A stretch of 64,000 bases of DNA from Omphiscola glabra (taxonomy: Eukaryota; Mollusca; Gastropoda; Lymnaeidae), in NCBI GenBank assembly GCA_964017045.1, contig OZ024806.1, forward strand, positions 7,212,488 through 7,276,487, read 5' to 3'. The notes under the pieces were generated by a model that did no database searches, had not been told where the DNA came from, and worked only from the letters and a program-made list of their open reading frames with translations. Position 1 is the first letter of the stretch. Every line of letters begins with the position of its first letter. Made by a program: the position numbers and the translations under genes. Shown piece after piece: positions 29,445 through 41,082 of the stretch.

Positions 29445-32400
29445 CACCACAGTGTGTCCCTGTGGATGTGTGGGTTGTCTTTTGGTGATACCTGACTTGA
29501 TCGACGGCTGATATCGAGACCTGAGTTTTTATCAGGATGGGGAGGATTGAATGACTTCAAGATGGCTGCCTGCTTTTTTTTTATTAGATAGAATGGTTTT
29601 TAGAGTGGATGCCTGAGTTTTTGATTGCCTCGTCAGACCTCAATCGCTTATTAACATGAAGGACATCTTAATTTGGTGTTTCGAGACAGGCATACTGGCC
29701 TCTTACCCAGGCCTCTTAACGTGGCCCGTGACCTCGACCTCAGATCTGGAATCACCCGAACGGATTTTTCCGGAAGTAGCATGGAGCAACAAGATGCCTT
29801 TATCCAGCCAATAGCACACTCCCGCACCTACAGGGCAGCTTAAAGACGTGCACAGTCATCAACTACATCGGATGTCCTCGATTCTTCTTGCTCACTGCGG
29901 AGTGATGAGGAACGCCTTTGCCATGAGTCTTGTCTCAGATTCATAGATTCATCCCATGATCATTCAGGGGAATGGGATCCTGTTGCTCTTTTCTTCTTTG
30001 GTTTTCTTTTTGTTTTTTTCAAATTGAAACGTTACATCCATCATACAGTAGATAAAATGAAAATGTGTTTGTCCCCAGTCCATGATCATGATTTCCCAAC
30101 CAGGGTGATTTCTCTCTGTTCATCGTAAAATAAGAGAAAGGGGAGAAATATAGAGATTGTTACTTTGATATTTAAATTATTTTAACCATTTAAAAGAATT
30201 GTCCAGAAGCACCTAGTCTGTCTTTGGAATGTGATCTGTCATGTGCATATTGTGTGCACCTAGTCTGTCTTTGGAATGTGATCTGTCATGTGCATATTGT
30301 GTGCACCTAGTCTGTCTTTGGAATGTGATCTGTTGTGTGCTCCTAGTCCCTTTCAGTTGCAACAAGACTACACACTAATCAATAAATATTTATTGACTGT
30401 GATTGTGGCCCAACCCAGAGAAAAGTAGTAGCCCCCACTCTTCAAGATTAAAGCAGCTATCTCTCTTGTTCAATTTGTTCCCCCATGAGGAAAAAAGAAA
30501 AAAATGTGTGTCTTTCTGTAAACTTGTCAACAAATCTGCTGCTTTGTGCAAGCCTAGGTCATTAACTATAACACCTTAGCTGTCCATACATTTAAAAATG
30601 TTTTTTATAAGGGGCTAATGTATTGGAAGAAACCTCCTTTGTCTGTGCCATGTATATGTGTAAATATATTAATGACTTGTATATTAATAAATCAGTCCAC
30701 GGCAGTTTGAAATGTAACAGCATTGATCTTTTTTTTAGAGTTTTTCCCCCAACTAAAAAAGAAAATGATTAGAAAGCCTTATTGCATTGACATTTTTCAC
30801 AGCTCCACCTACTGCTATTAAAGTTGTCCCTGACCTTCTTAATCGACATAATGATTTTAATATCATATCTTTTGGAAACAATCAACTGACAGCGCAAACA
30901 TTTGTTAAATATAGCACAAATGTTAAGGAAAATCATATAGTTTCTTATAATTATTTTTTAAATAAATATTTAAACCTTAAGTGGCAGAAAATGGCATTTA
31001 CATGACTTCAAATTTCTCATATTCGGTTGAACATTCTTAATTCATCATCGTATAATCTGTATTTTGGTCTTTGACAACATATGAAATTCTCATTAAGATC
31101 TGACTATATGTGGTGCTCTCACTTGTCATATTTTATGTATATTTTAGCTTCTGGGGGAAAAATAGAGCTTCTACTTTCTTTTCTACTTTTTTTTTTTCTA
31201 GAAATATTCCAAGGATCGCATGGGTAAATGTTGGATGGTATGTTTTTGTGATCCAAGGATATCCATTTAGACAGTATTACTATTGATTCTAATCATGCCA
31301 GAAATCTATGAAAATCTCAAGTGTTGAATGAATGTGCAGGCCTGCCCAGCGGAAAAGGAGAGGGCTACATCACAATGATGAAAGTGTTTCAGGTTTTCAT
31401 CATTCATCTATGGTGTACTGATTTTTTTTTTTTAATTCCCATTCTTACACTAACTTATGTAGGGTTCTCACACTAACTCTGGGGCTTTTCCCAAAAATGT
31501 TATTTGAGATTGCGGCCCCCATAATCTAATTGCTCTCCTTTTGGATCTGCAAGTGTTGAATGCATCATTTTTGGAGAAGAAAAAAATTCAAAGTATTTTT
31601 TACTATTGAGTGGAATACTGTGCTCAGTGCTGGGTAATCTCAAATCAGATTGCATTTAAATGTTTCCATTGCATATGTCATTTTTTAAAAAAATAATTAA
31701 ATTCTTTAATATAAGTAAATAGGATGTCTTTAAAATAATTTTGGGGAACCTTGTGATGTTTAGTTGTAAAAAAAATAAAATAAATGGAACTGACTAGTTT
31801 ATATCTTATCATTTACCTCCAAAATTGTTTCCTTCTTTATTTCCTGAGAATACTTTTTTAGGTGTGTTGACCTTGAAATTTCAAATTTTCCTTGTAAGCA
31901 AGAAGAAATATTTGTCACATTAAAATAATGTTGCTTACGTTTGATCATGATTTAGCAATGCATAGAATGTTGCATGTCATGGTTATAAGTTATTATTTGT
32001 CCATTTACTTGCCAAACGTGCAACAATTATTAATTTTTTATTTTCTTATACTTAAACTCTTTTTTTATAATAAAGAAAATTAAATTAAATTGTACACTGA
32101 CTGTCGATCTAAATTTGACTAACATAGATATTTTTTTTTTTTTATTGAAGGTAATTTATAATTATCCAGTGTGACGCCATATTTTTTTTTAATGATGAGT
32201 AGGAAAGAAATGTATACCAGATCTTTGTCAGGGATGGATTATTGTCAAAATTTACTAATTAGATCACATATCAAAGATCAAAGACATTTCAATTTTTTTT
32301 TTTTAGAAGTGTGCCGAAGATAATTGTTTTTTAAATATTTGTATCAACTATGAATGCTATCAGTAGAGAAATAGAGTAAGAGTTCTTATTGTTTGATGTT

Positions 32401-34100
32401 TTTTTTAAAAAGAGAAGATATTTTTTATATCATATAAATTAAAAAGTGTTTATTGATTGATATGTGTCAAATGAATGCATGTATTTTTAGAATAAGATAT
32501 TACAAGTAAGTGGTTTAGATTTCACGTGCACTTAACAATGATATGCGTATTAAAATTTTATTTTTTGAAATAGAGTTTTATTTAAAATTATTCTAAAGAG
32601 GGTCAAATTTGTTTCAAAATAGAAGAAGAGCAGCATTCCCACAATTGCCTGGTGCTGTTAATTTAAGAGTTACCTGTTCATGACACTCATTGGCCATTTC
32701 TGCCGAGACGTTCTAGCCACCATTTTTTTTTTTAAATGTCGGTTTTATATTGTACAGACTTTTTTTCAAATTAAAACCCTGTTACTGTTTAGTATGTTAA
32801 AAAAAGAATTATTAGAATGAAATAAAGATTTTTTATTGCTTCGTTTTTCTGAAAGCAGGATAGAGCGCTCAGCAAAAGATTTTAAATGTGCTTTGTGAAT
32901 ATTTGTACAAGTATTGTGTCTGAACTCAAACCTTAAAAAAAATTGTATTAATACTTTTAAAATTTGTTGATTTTTTTTTTCCTTGATATGAGCTATGTTG
33001 ATATTTATTATAATTTGCCTTTGTTTATCCTGTTTGTTTGTTTTTTCATTTGTTTTGCCTTTGCCTAACACACGGCTGATGATTTAATTTGCACTATCTT
33101 TACATCAGTGTAAGATTTCATTCCTGCCCACTTGGGTGTTGATAATAAAATCTTCTTTTTTTTGTCCATGCTACTTACTCCCACTTGCTTTCACCATTGC
33201 ATTCTTATATTGTACATAAATTGCTATTGTGATGATATGCCTCACTGGTTTTTTCAATGTTCGTTTTTGTTTTTTTTATTTTTACTTTTTACTTTAAAGT
33301 TTGCTTGTGTGAAATAAATTGGTCAGTTGCTGAGTCATTAAAATCTCAAGAGTTAGAAGAAACGATTGATCTGATTTGCCAGATTTCTCAAGTTGGTTAT
33401 GCCAGTTTCCTCAGGGTGATTTCATTATAATACCAATGTACAAGGCTGGCAACAGATGTGTTTTATATATTTTGTTTGACTGAATTTGCTTATAAAAAAT
33501 GCATTGACTTGACAGAAAAATGTCTTTTTTTGTGTGTGTCTTTAGTCAAGGATTTCTTTTAAATGATAGCATTACCATTTTGTTTAAAATGATGATATAA
33601 CCAAATTTATACCTTGGGAAAATAATTTCTTAAAGGAGAAAGCACTGTTATTAGTGTTATCCATTTTTTTTTTTAAATTCAGTCTTATTGTTCATTTAAT
33701 TTTTTGTTTATTTATAATTTTCATTAATTTTTCATTGGTTTTAAGGCATCAAAAGTAATATTTGAATCCAGAGCAAGTTCTCTATTATCCAAAGTTCTTT
33801 GAAATCACATGGCAATTGTTTGCTTTTTTAAAAACAACACATTTATTTTTTTTTTTTTTTTTCAAAAGTGACCATAACCATTATTGGCTTAAGTTTATAA
33901 TTAACAGATTCATGCTAGACCTCCCCCCACCTCCCACACCTCTCTTTTCTTTCTTTCCTTTTCCCTCCTACACGCACTCTGCCATTTTCTCATTTTGTGC
34001 AATTATCTTACAGCCGACGTCTGAATCTTTCACATGTTGGTCAAATTAATGGACATAAGTTATATATAATAAAGATTTTAAAAAGTGTACATTCATATTT
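29445..34100 (+). other. Probable PKI 3' UTR and downstream AT-rich sequence
   Basis: No coding region is visible. Candidate poly(A) signals AATAAA occur at 30381-30386, 30686-30691, 33313-33318 and 34068-34073. I cannot tell which is used. Vertebrate PKI mRNAs have long 3' UTRs, so one of several kb is plausible but unproven. Open frames at 32766-33071 and 33762-34049 are low-complexity. Confidence 0.4.
30208..30345. repeat. 47-bp tandem repeat, about 2.8 copies
   Basis: Units share CACCTAGTCTGTCTTTGGAA and TGTGATCTGTCATGTGC. It lies in the presumed PKI 3' UTR. Confidence 0.9.
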
Positions 34101-34544
34101 TGCTTTCATTGAGTAATTATTATTGTATTATGCAAAAAAATTAAAAAGATTTTGCTTGATAAAAAAAAAAATCTTCTGTGTAGACTTCATTTCTGCTGTC
34201 CAATGTGATTTGCTGTATGGTGATAATTTATTGTTTGTCATCCTTGTGGCAAGTGATCTGGAAACTTATTTCATATAAGCAGTACACGAATCTATTCACA
34301 ACACATTTAACGCTAAGTACAGCCCTATTTACATCAGTGATTCTATAATCCATATTTACATCTGTCAATATGCAATTCATATTTATTTACTTCAGTCATT
34401 ATGTAATCTAGATTTCATATGTGCATTAGTTATTTCAAAAAATTTCTCCAAGTATTTATTACCAGTTGTTTTTACTCGAAGTTTCATTTTAATAATATTG
34501 TTTTGGAAAGAACTCCCCATTTAAGAAATAGTTACATTTGGGAT

Positions 34545-34760
34545 ATGTGCACCACCATGTGCACCACCAATGGCACGTGCACCACCAATGACATGTGCAC
34601 CACCAATGACATGTGCACCACCAAGAATGATGAACATCTGTACTTTATATAAAGACAACAGAAATAAGAATGTACAAAGTGCCAAGTATCAGGTATGTGT
34701 ACCCTAGAGAGACAACAGAAATAAGAATGTACAAAGTGCCAAGGCCAAGTATCAGCTATG
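34545..34760. repeat. Two adjacent short tandem repeats
   Basis: The left one has about five 17-19 bp units of ATGTGCACCACCAATGAC. The right one is a two-copy repeat of GACAACAGAAATAAGAATGT plus ACAAAGTGCCAAG. Confidence 0.85.
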
Positions 34761-35539
34761 TATACACTTACACTATAGGGAATAGTTCCGTGACATTTCA
34801 ACTGAAAATTAACACAAGGCTGGTAGGTACATATACTTTTTTATTAAATTATTAATTCATGTGATTGTTTAGATATGATTAAAGTAAGAGACTGTCGAAA
34901 CGTGGGTTTTAGAGTGGGGAAAGGGTTGATGAAAATAAATTTATGAAGTTTTGGAATGCACCACCCACTGGTTATGAGGCAGGATGTTGCGTCACGGGGC
35001 CAACTTGAATTTTTGTATGGCAATGTGCACCTAATAAATATTTAACTATTAGGTTAATTGGAATTTCCAGAAAAATCTGGTCATATTTAAAGAAATAAAA
35101 CAACCCAACGCCTGATCTCCTAACTATCTTCATGTGCGCGGCTGAGTAATTTGATAAACAAACCACCTTTGACCGTGCAGGTGTTGCCCAGCAGAGTGAT
35201 AAGATGTCCCCATCCACGTGTGTCTTGATGGGATGGTCTCACCTACTAACTATAAACGAAGTGGCTATTGGTACCCGGGTACGAATGGCGGCGCTGCGTG
35301 TCTGGGTCCATTTTGACTAATGCTATTCGGATGTCATTTGTAGTAGTTTATTTTAGTTTAAATGAAGAATTAAGTTTACAAACGTATAGTACATTCAATT
35401 AAATTATCTTTCATTTGATACCTCATTTTGGTCTTAAAACCCCCAAAATAATATTTTAAATCATTTTTTAATCGCAACCTCTCAATTCTGGTACCCGGGT
35501 ACCAATAGGTGCAGCCAACTATAGAACACACCATCCCCT

Positions 35540-35589
35540 CAGAGGCGTAGCTATGATAATTTGCGAGCGGAGATGAACTATAAAATTCC

Positions 35590-35620
<31 letters not shown>
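35540..35620. mobile_element. Fragment with hAT-like terminal repeat
   Basis: CAGAGGCGTAGCTATG at 35540 matches the terminal repeat of the element at 9622-9813. No matching right end was found past the poly-C/poly-A tract at 35590-35625, so the copy is truncated or too decayed. Confidence 0.45.
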
Positions 35621-35621
<1 letters not shown>

Positions 35622-37683
35622 AACAACCGGTTTAGTCACATTTTTTTATTACATTGAATAAGGAAAACAATTTAAATTTTAATAAAACATTGTATTTAAA
35701 GAAGCAAATGTATAGAAATTATAGTACATGACCCACTCAGCCACTGTCGTAGACTGGTTTACATACTCTACAAAAGATTTATTTTTCTTGATTTCATTAC
35801 TGTCGCAATCTGATCAATTACGCAATCAAAATATGTTTTTTCCAATGTTTCTCTTTCAACGCTTAAAGGCAAGATCGCTGAGACAATCCTGTCCCATTCA
35901 GCCCATTCTCGCACGCAAATGCGACAAAATAAGTAGGCTATCAGATGACACGTCTGCTGAGACGCTGCACCAATCTTGTGACCGATTTATTACCATTGTT
36001 TACTTATTATAATGCAACGTTGTAAGCCCCATTAGACCGTCTCTCCATTTTTAAAAACAAGTTTTTCGATTTTCACATCAATTCAATTTTTTGGTACTAA
36101 TTTTAGAAGAAAAAGAAAGAAAAAAATGGCGGTTTGGGTGGTTGGGGGGGGGGGGGGGGAGTGGGGGTGTAAATTAAAGAGTCTTACAAAAGGTGCCATA
36201 AGTTCATTATTTAGCCATTTAAATGAAGAAGATGATAGAAATTCCAACCAAACCTTTTAGGTTACTTCATTCGTTTGGTAATTCATCTTGTTTCATTTGA
36301 CCTCGCCTCAGGTAAGTCAAATATTATTTTTAAAAATATGACGCCATTTAGATACAATTTATATCCCCAAAAAGACCTGTTTTAAATAGCCATTCAAAAA
36401 TCTATAGATCTTTTCTAAAATACAATATTTTAAAAAAAAAACCTTTTTTGTAACTGTACGTTTTAAAAAAAAATAACTATATATTTGCAAAATGGTAATT
36501 AAATTATAATAATATAATAATAGTTATTTTTTCCACTCGAACAACTATTTTGAAAGGAAAGAGATATATATATATATATATATATATTTAAAAATCATTC
36601 ATTAATGAAGTAGTTTAAACAAATAAATTGTGTCAAAACAAAATCATGAAACAACCTTACTATATAGATACAACTAAAATACCACATTATTTCGGTGCTG
36701 AAAGAAGCTTTGCACCCCCGTCCCCAAATGCCTGACATGCTACCCCTACTCCCCTGAGGATAAAATTACCTAAATGAAACTGGTCAAAACGCACGGGCCA
36801 ACCTGGGCCTTAATGAGTTTCATAACATTACTTGAATAGTAGCTATACACAGAGACATGCCAGTGAAAGGTGGTTCGCAGGTGGGACTTATAAGAAGATT
36901 TTGGCGCCCCTTGCTATGTGAATTGCATGGTATTTTTATCGTTCAATTCACTATTAAGGGCCTATCTTAAGAGGATTTTAGCGCCCCTGATGTTGGCGCC
37001 AGGGGTGATTAGTCCTCTCGCCCCTCCTTCGCATGGTCCATAGTATATAGAGGGATAAGGGGCTTCTGTGCATTTCTTTGCTGCAAAGACAGTCCTGGTC
37101 CAAGGTCTATACTTCTTTGTCTTAGCCTTTCAAACAGTTTTATCTAACTTTTAAATAACTAATTCGTATCAAAACTGGATAAAGTGTTAAATTAGTTTGC
37201 TGTGTTTTACCTTATGATGATTTGATGCTTTTAAATGTCTTTATGTCACCGATGGTTTAATTAACGGACAATTAGACGAGGAAACTGGAGTCTTGATACT
37301 CAATACATAGCAATAGCAACACGCAACACAAGTGATCTCCCTTAACAAAATGGATTCCTCCTGTTGTTCAGTAAACCTGTAGTCTGTAGTGATAAACTCG
37401 TGTTTCTAAGGATAATAAAACCTTAAAATGCCCACAGATACGCGACGCATCAGCGGACCCGAAATATCACACAGTCCTTATGACTATTGTATGACCCCAT
37501 CTATTGATTTGGTATGGAAGTAACTAACTATTCAATACTGACTTACTGCCTTAAAACTAAAACTTAAAAACACTAATTACACTACAATACTGACAATAAC
37601 ACTACAGTCTACAGTAGGCGTAGGGCATCATACTAATCATAGCGCCTACATACAATCATACACAACTAAAAAAATATTAGGCT

Positions 37684-38729
37684 AATGCGAAGAGATTAGT
37701 TGCTCTTGTCTGCGTTTTTGTAACAAAGGGTTTTTACGCAGCAGAGTTGTTAGCCCTGCGCACAACCGTCTGGGGGGATGCCCCTCGCAACTCTCCGGAG
37801 AGCTGCCCTTAATTTTGGGAAGGGTACCCTAGCCTTTGTGGTTTCGTCCACTCCCTGCAAGGCAGCAGGCTCTGATTTTGGTCCACCCTGGGTATTTGAT
37901 TTCCCCAGTACCTACCATATCTGGTGGGCATTCCCCTATCCGCCACCTGGGGAGGCGCTTGATGGGAGATCAGAAACTCCACACAAGTAAAACTCCACAC
38001 AAGCAAGGTCCTCAAGGTCAATGCCACTACCAATACAGCACCCATCAGGCTCAAAGAGGAAGCGCTCGAGGAGGTAGAGAGCTTTGTCTACCTTGGCAGC
38101 ATCGTGGACAAGCAAGGTGGGACAGATGCTGACATCAAAATAAGGGTAGGAAAGGCACTGGCAGCCTTCCAACAACTAAAAAATGTCTGGGCCTCCAAAC
38201 ACCTAAATACCAAACTGAAGATCAGAACCTTCAACACAATGGTGAAACCGGTTCTACTGTATGGTGCAGAAACATGGAGAATCACTGCTGGGAATATGAA
38301 GAGAATCCAGTCCTTCATCAATAACTGCTTAAGAAGGATTCTCGGGATTCATTGGCCCGACAGAATCAGCAACCAGAAACTGTGGCAGCGGACAAAGCAA
38401 GAACCTGTAGAACAAGAGATCCTCCAGAGAAGATGGAGATGGATTGGCCATACGCTCAGGAAACCTGCCTCCAGCATAACTAGACAAGCCTTGAATTGGA
38501 ACCCTCAAGGAAAACGGAAAAGAGGCAGGCCTAAGAACACTTGGCGCCGTGAAGTGGAGGCGGATACCAAGAAACTTGGCCACACTTGGGGGAGGCTGGA
38601 GAGATTGGCTCAGGATCGTGATGCCTGGAGGGCTCTTGTAGGCGGCCTATGTCCTAATCACAGACGTCGATGAAGATCGGCTGCTGTTCCTCGAGGACGA
38701 AAAGGCGAAAGAGAAGAATGCGAAGAGAT
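37684..38729 (+). mobile_element. Non-LTR retrotransposon copy with 13-bp target-site duplication
   Basis: AATGCGAAGAGAT stands at 37684-37696 and again at 38717-38729, bracketing about 1.02 kb. The right two thirds encode the C-terminal end of a reverse-transcriptase polyprotein. The left part (37697-37962) has stops and no reverse-transcriptase similarity that I can see, so the copy may be internally deleted (a 5' leader joined to the 3' end) rather than simply 5'-truncated. There is no long poly-A tail. Confidence 0.75.
37987..38673 (+). CDS. Reverse transcriptase C-terminal fragment (non-LTR retrotransposon)
   Basis: The frame is open from 37963 to the TGA at 38671-38673, with no start of its own at the biological N-terminus. 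It shows the tail motifs common to non-LTR reverse transcriptases of this type: [55 protein letters not shown] and [18 protein letters not shown]. The YXDD catalytic region and the endonuclease are absent, so it cannot move on its own. The remaining frame is intact, suggesting recent insertion. It lies between PKI and EXOSC6 and is unrelated to either. Confidence 0.85.
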   Translation, partial: VKLHTSKVLKVNATTNTAPIRLKEEALEEVESFVYLGSIVDKQGGTDADIKIRVGKALAAFQQLKNVWASKHLNTKLKIRTFNTMVKPVLLYGAETWRITAGNMKRIQSFINNCLRRILGIHWPDRISNQKLWQRTKQEPVEQEILQRRWRWIGHTLRKPASSITRQALNWNPQGKRKRGRPKNTWRREVEADTKKLGHTWGRLERLAQDRDAWRALVGGLCPNHRRR

Positions 38730-38890
38730 AGCACCATGACTTAGGTTTAGGGATATATTTAAGGTTCAGGTGGTTTTAAACGTTTTATTCTTAATTTTAT
38801 GGGTCACGGCAATAATGTTGGCGGCCATGGTAAATAACACAGTGCTATCTCTTCACATAAACCAAATATTAAAATTCCGTTCAAAACAGT

Positions 38891-39122
38891 TGATAGTTAG
38901 GCAGGTAAATTTGGAGAGATAGTATTGTGGCCGCCATCTTGGTTGCCGCAAACTTATGTCCTAAATGTATCCTTAAACCTAACCTGAACCCTAATTCTAT
39001 CCCTAAACCTAACCTGAACCCTAAACTCATCCCCAACTCTCGGAAACATGGTTTTGACCCCATCGGAGAGAAAACACGCAAATGACGTCAGGGCCTATCT
39101 CTCCAAAATTAGCTGATAGTTA
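38891..39122. mobile_element. Miniature inverted-repeat element with 9-bp duplication (Mutator-like?)
   Basis: TTTGGAGAGATAG at 38910-38922 faces its reverse complement CTATCTCTCCAAAA at 39095-39108. TGATAGTTA flanks the block on both sides (38891-38899 and 39114-39122). An inverted-repeat element with a 9-bp duplication suggests a Mutator-type transposon, though the family is uncertain. The interior has CCTAAACCTAACCTGAACCC repeats and a CRE palindrome at 39083-39090. Confidence 0.65.
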
Positions 39123-41003
39123 ATTTTAATTAATTTAAAAAAATGAGTAACATAATCAATGATTTAATTTTAATAATTCAAAACTAAAACTGTAACACAT
39201 AATCAATATCATCATTATCATGACTCATGATGATGATGACATGCAATTAATGAATTGGTCGAATGACTCGGTTAGCTGTATGTGTTTTGCCAAAAAGTTT
39301 TCTCACTCTAAGCGCAGTGACATAACTTTGCAATAGACCAATTGTTCGACCTGAACGATGTGAATGATAACTTTTCAGTTTTTATTGAGCGTTATTAATT
39401 CTCTCCATAAATTAAATCTGATGATGTTAAAATAAATGGGAAAAAATATTGAAATGAAATGTTCCATTTTTGTTTATTAAAACTCAACTTACAAGGATAA
39501 AAATAAATTAGAAAGATACACATCCCAAGACCAAGATGACCACCAGGGGAAAAAAAGACCCATGCTAAAAGTGCTATTTATTTCTATCATATTGCCATTT
39601 CACGGGACATTTCACTATAATTTTCTTTGGAGGGTAGATCCCTCCCCACACTTTCAAAATTCAAGACAAAAATTAAAAATGAGGAAAAAAATAAAAATTG
39701 AAAACTTTTGAATATGGAACTATGGCTGGTAGAGGACCTGTAGAATATGCATGACCTATATACTACGGAAGACATTGCAACCCTTACGGCTAACTCAACC
39801 TTAGCCACCTAGCTCTATTTGAGTTTGAATAATATCATTGCCTTTAAATTTTTAGATATAGGAGCTGACATGAAATGACATGATGGAAGGCTTAATTTAA
39901 GAAAAACTAATGATTACTAGTTTAATGTTAAGGCCTCATTGCCACTATCTAGTAATAAAAAAAAGGGAAGTCATTAGCCGATTCTTTAACAACGACGACT
40001 TCAATAGCCAAACAATGTTTTAATTCTATTAGCCTAGCCCTATTTAAGCTTAAATAATCTCATAGACTTTAAATTTTTAGATAGGAGCTGACAAGAAACG
40101 ACTAGATGGAAGGTTACCTGCTCAATTACGACCGTTGTGTAAGTAACTTTACATCCTATGCCTATTTGTTGAGCTAATAATTTATATCCCCTATCAAAAA
40201 TATAAAATGTCTAGGCCCATGAGAAGTGTTGTACTTTAATAAAAACAATAGTAGCTTGCTATTAAAAATTTATTATTTCTTTAATGATGAAAAAAATGTT
40301 TTTTGGAAGCAAAATTTTTAGAGTGAGCAAAAAATGCAGAGAGAAAAGTAAGCTTACAAACTGGAACTACAAATGATGAATAGGAATATCTTTACAGAAT
40401 GATGAGCTACTGGATTTTACCAATATATAAACAACGCGGACAGCAGAGATCGTCTTTTCAACAACCAATTTTTTTTTCCCATTTGGTCTCCTGATGAAAT
40501 CACACCTTTTATCAGCTAGTAGACCCATGGGTTTTCACATCTAATTATTAATTTCTCTGCTTTGATGCATTGAGGTCTAATTCACATTCAATGCAATAAA
40601 TGGAACTTACCAAATTGATTGCTTTTACCCAACAATAAAAATTATTTTGTTTCCAAACCAGTGGTACCACATATAATATAATGCCAATAAAAATAGAAAA
40701 GCTGGTTGTGATGTTTTGGTTGTATGTAATCATTAAAAATTTTTAAAGATTATATTGACTAAATTTGAAATGGTTCATAGGGAATTAAGATTATGAGATT
40801 CTTTGTGTACATTTAAACTGGGAGCAGAAATCTCTGATCACTTCTTAATTTCAATGTCTGTATTAAAAAAAACGTAATTTAATTTTCTTTTTAGAAAAGC
40901 AGTTTTGTATTCATTTGGCAATTTTTTTTCCGAATATATGAAGAGTATTGGCATTTAATTTCTGCCCTATTTATTAAAAATTATACATATTTATTTCTTC
41001 AAG
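39123..41003. other. AT-rich sequence upstream of the first identified EXOSC6 exon
   Basis: A duplicated block of about 80 bp at 39826-39905 and 40023-40118 shares CTTTAAATTTTTAGATA and GGAGCTGACA. The 5' exon of EXOSC6 was looked for (a codon-phase-1 donor after a DGR- or RP-containing peptide) and not found. No other gene is seen. Confidence 0.45.
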
Positions 41004-41082
41004 TTTTACGTGCTGGTGTCATTAGTCAGGCAAGAGGATCTGGATACATTGAGGTGGACCAAACCAAAGTCATCTGCGCCGT
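41004..41082 (+). CDS. EXOSC6: EXOSC6 exon with RNase PH N-terminal strand motif
   Basis: The acceptor is TTTATTTCTTCAAG and the donor GTGAGT. Two leading bases (TT) finish a codon begun in the missing upstream exon, so that exon must end in phase 1. It encodes LRAGVISQARGSGYIEVDQT and KVICA; the G-S-x-Y-x-E and T-K-V motif is the typical start of RNase PH folds. Confidence 0.9.

Larger units (their letters stand above)
34101..37683. other. Intergenic AT-rich region
   Basis: No gene is recognised. It holds two short repeats (34545-34760), a (TA)n run near 36565-36587, a transposon-end fragment at 35540, GGCGCC-rich words near 36900-37010 resembling hAT ends, and a TACCCGGGTAC palindrome at about 35272 and 35491. 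The missing first exon of EXOSC6 should lie here or at 38730-41003. Confidence 0.45.

Noticed and set aside
36312..36320. CCTCAG followed by GTAAGTC as the donor of the missing EXOSC6 first exon
   Set aside because: The upstream sequence does not encode an RNase PH-like N-terminus in any frame.
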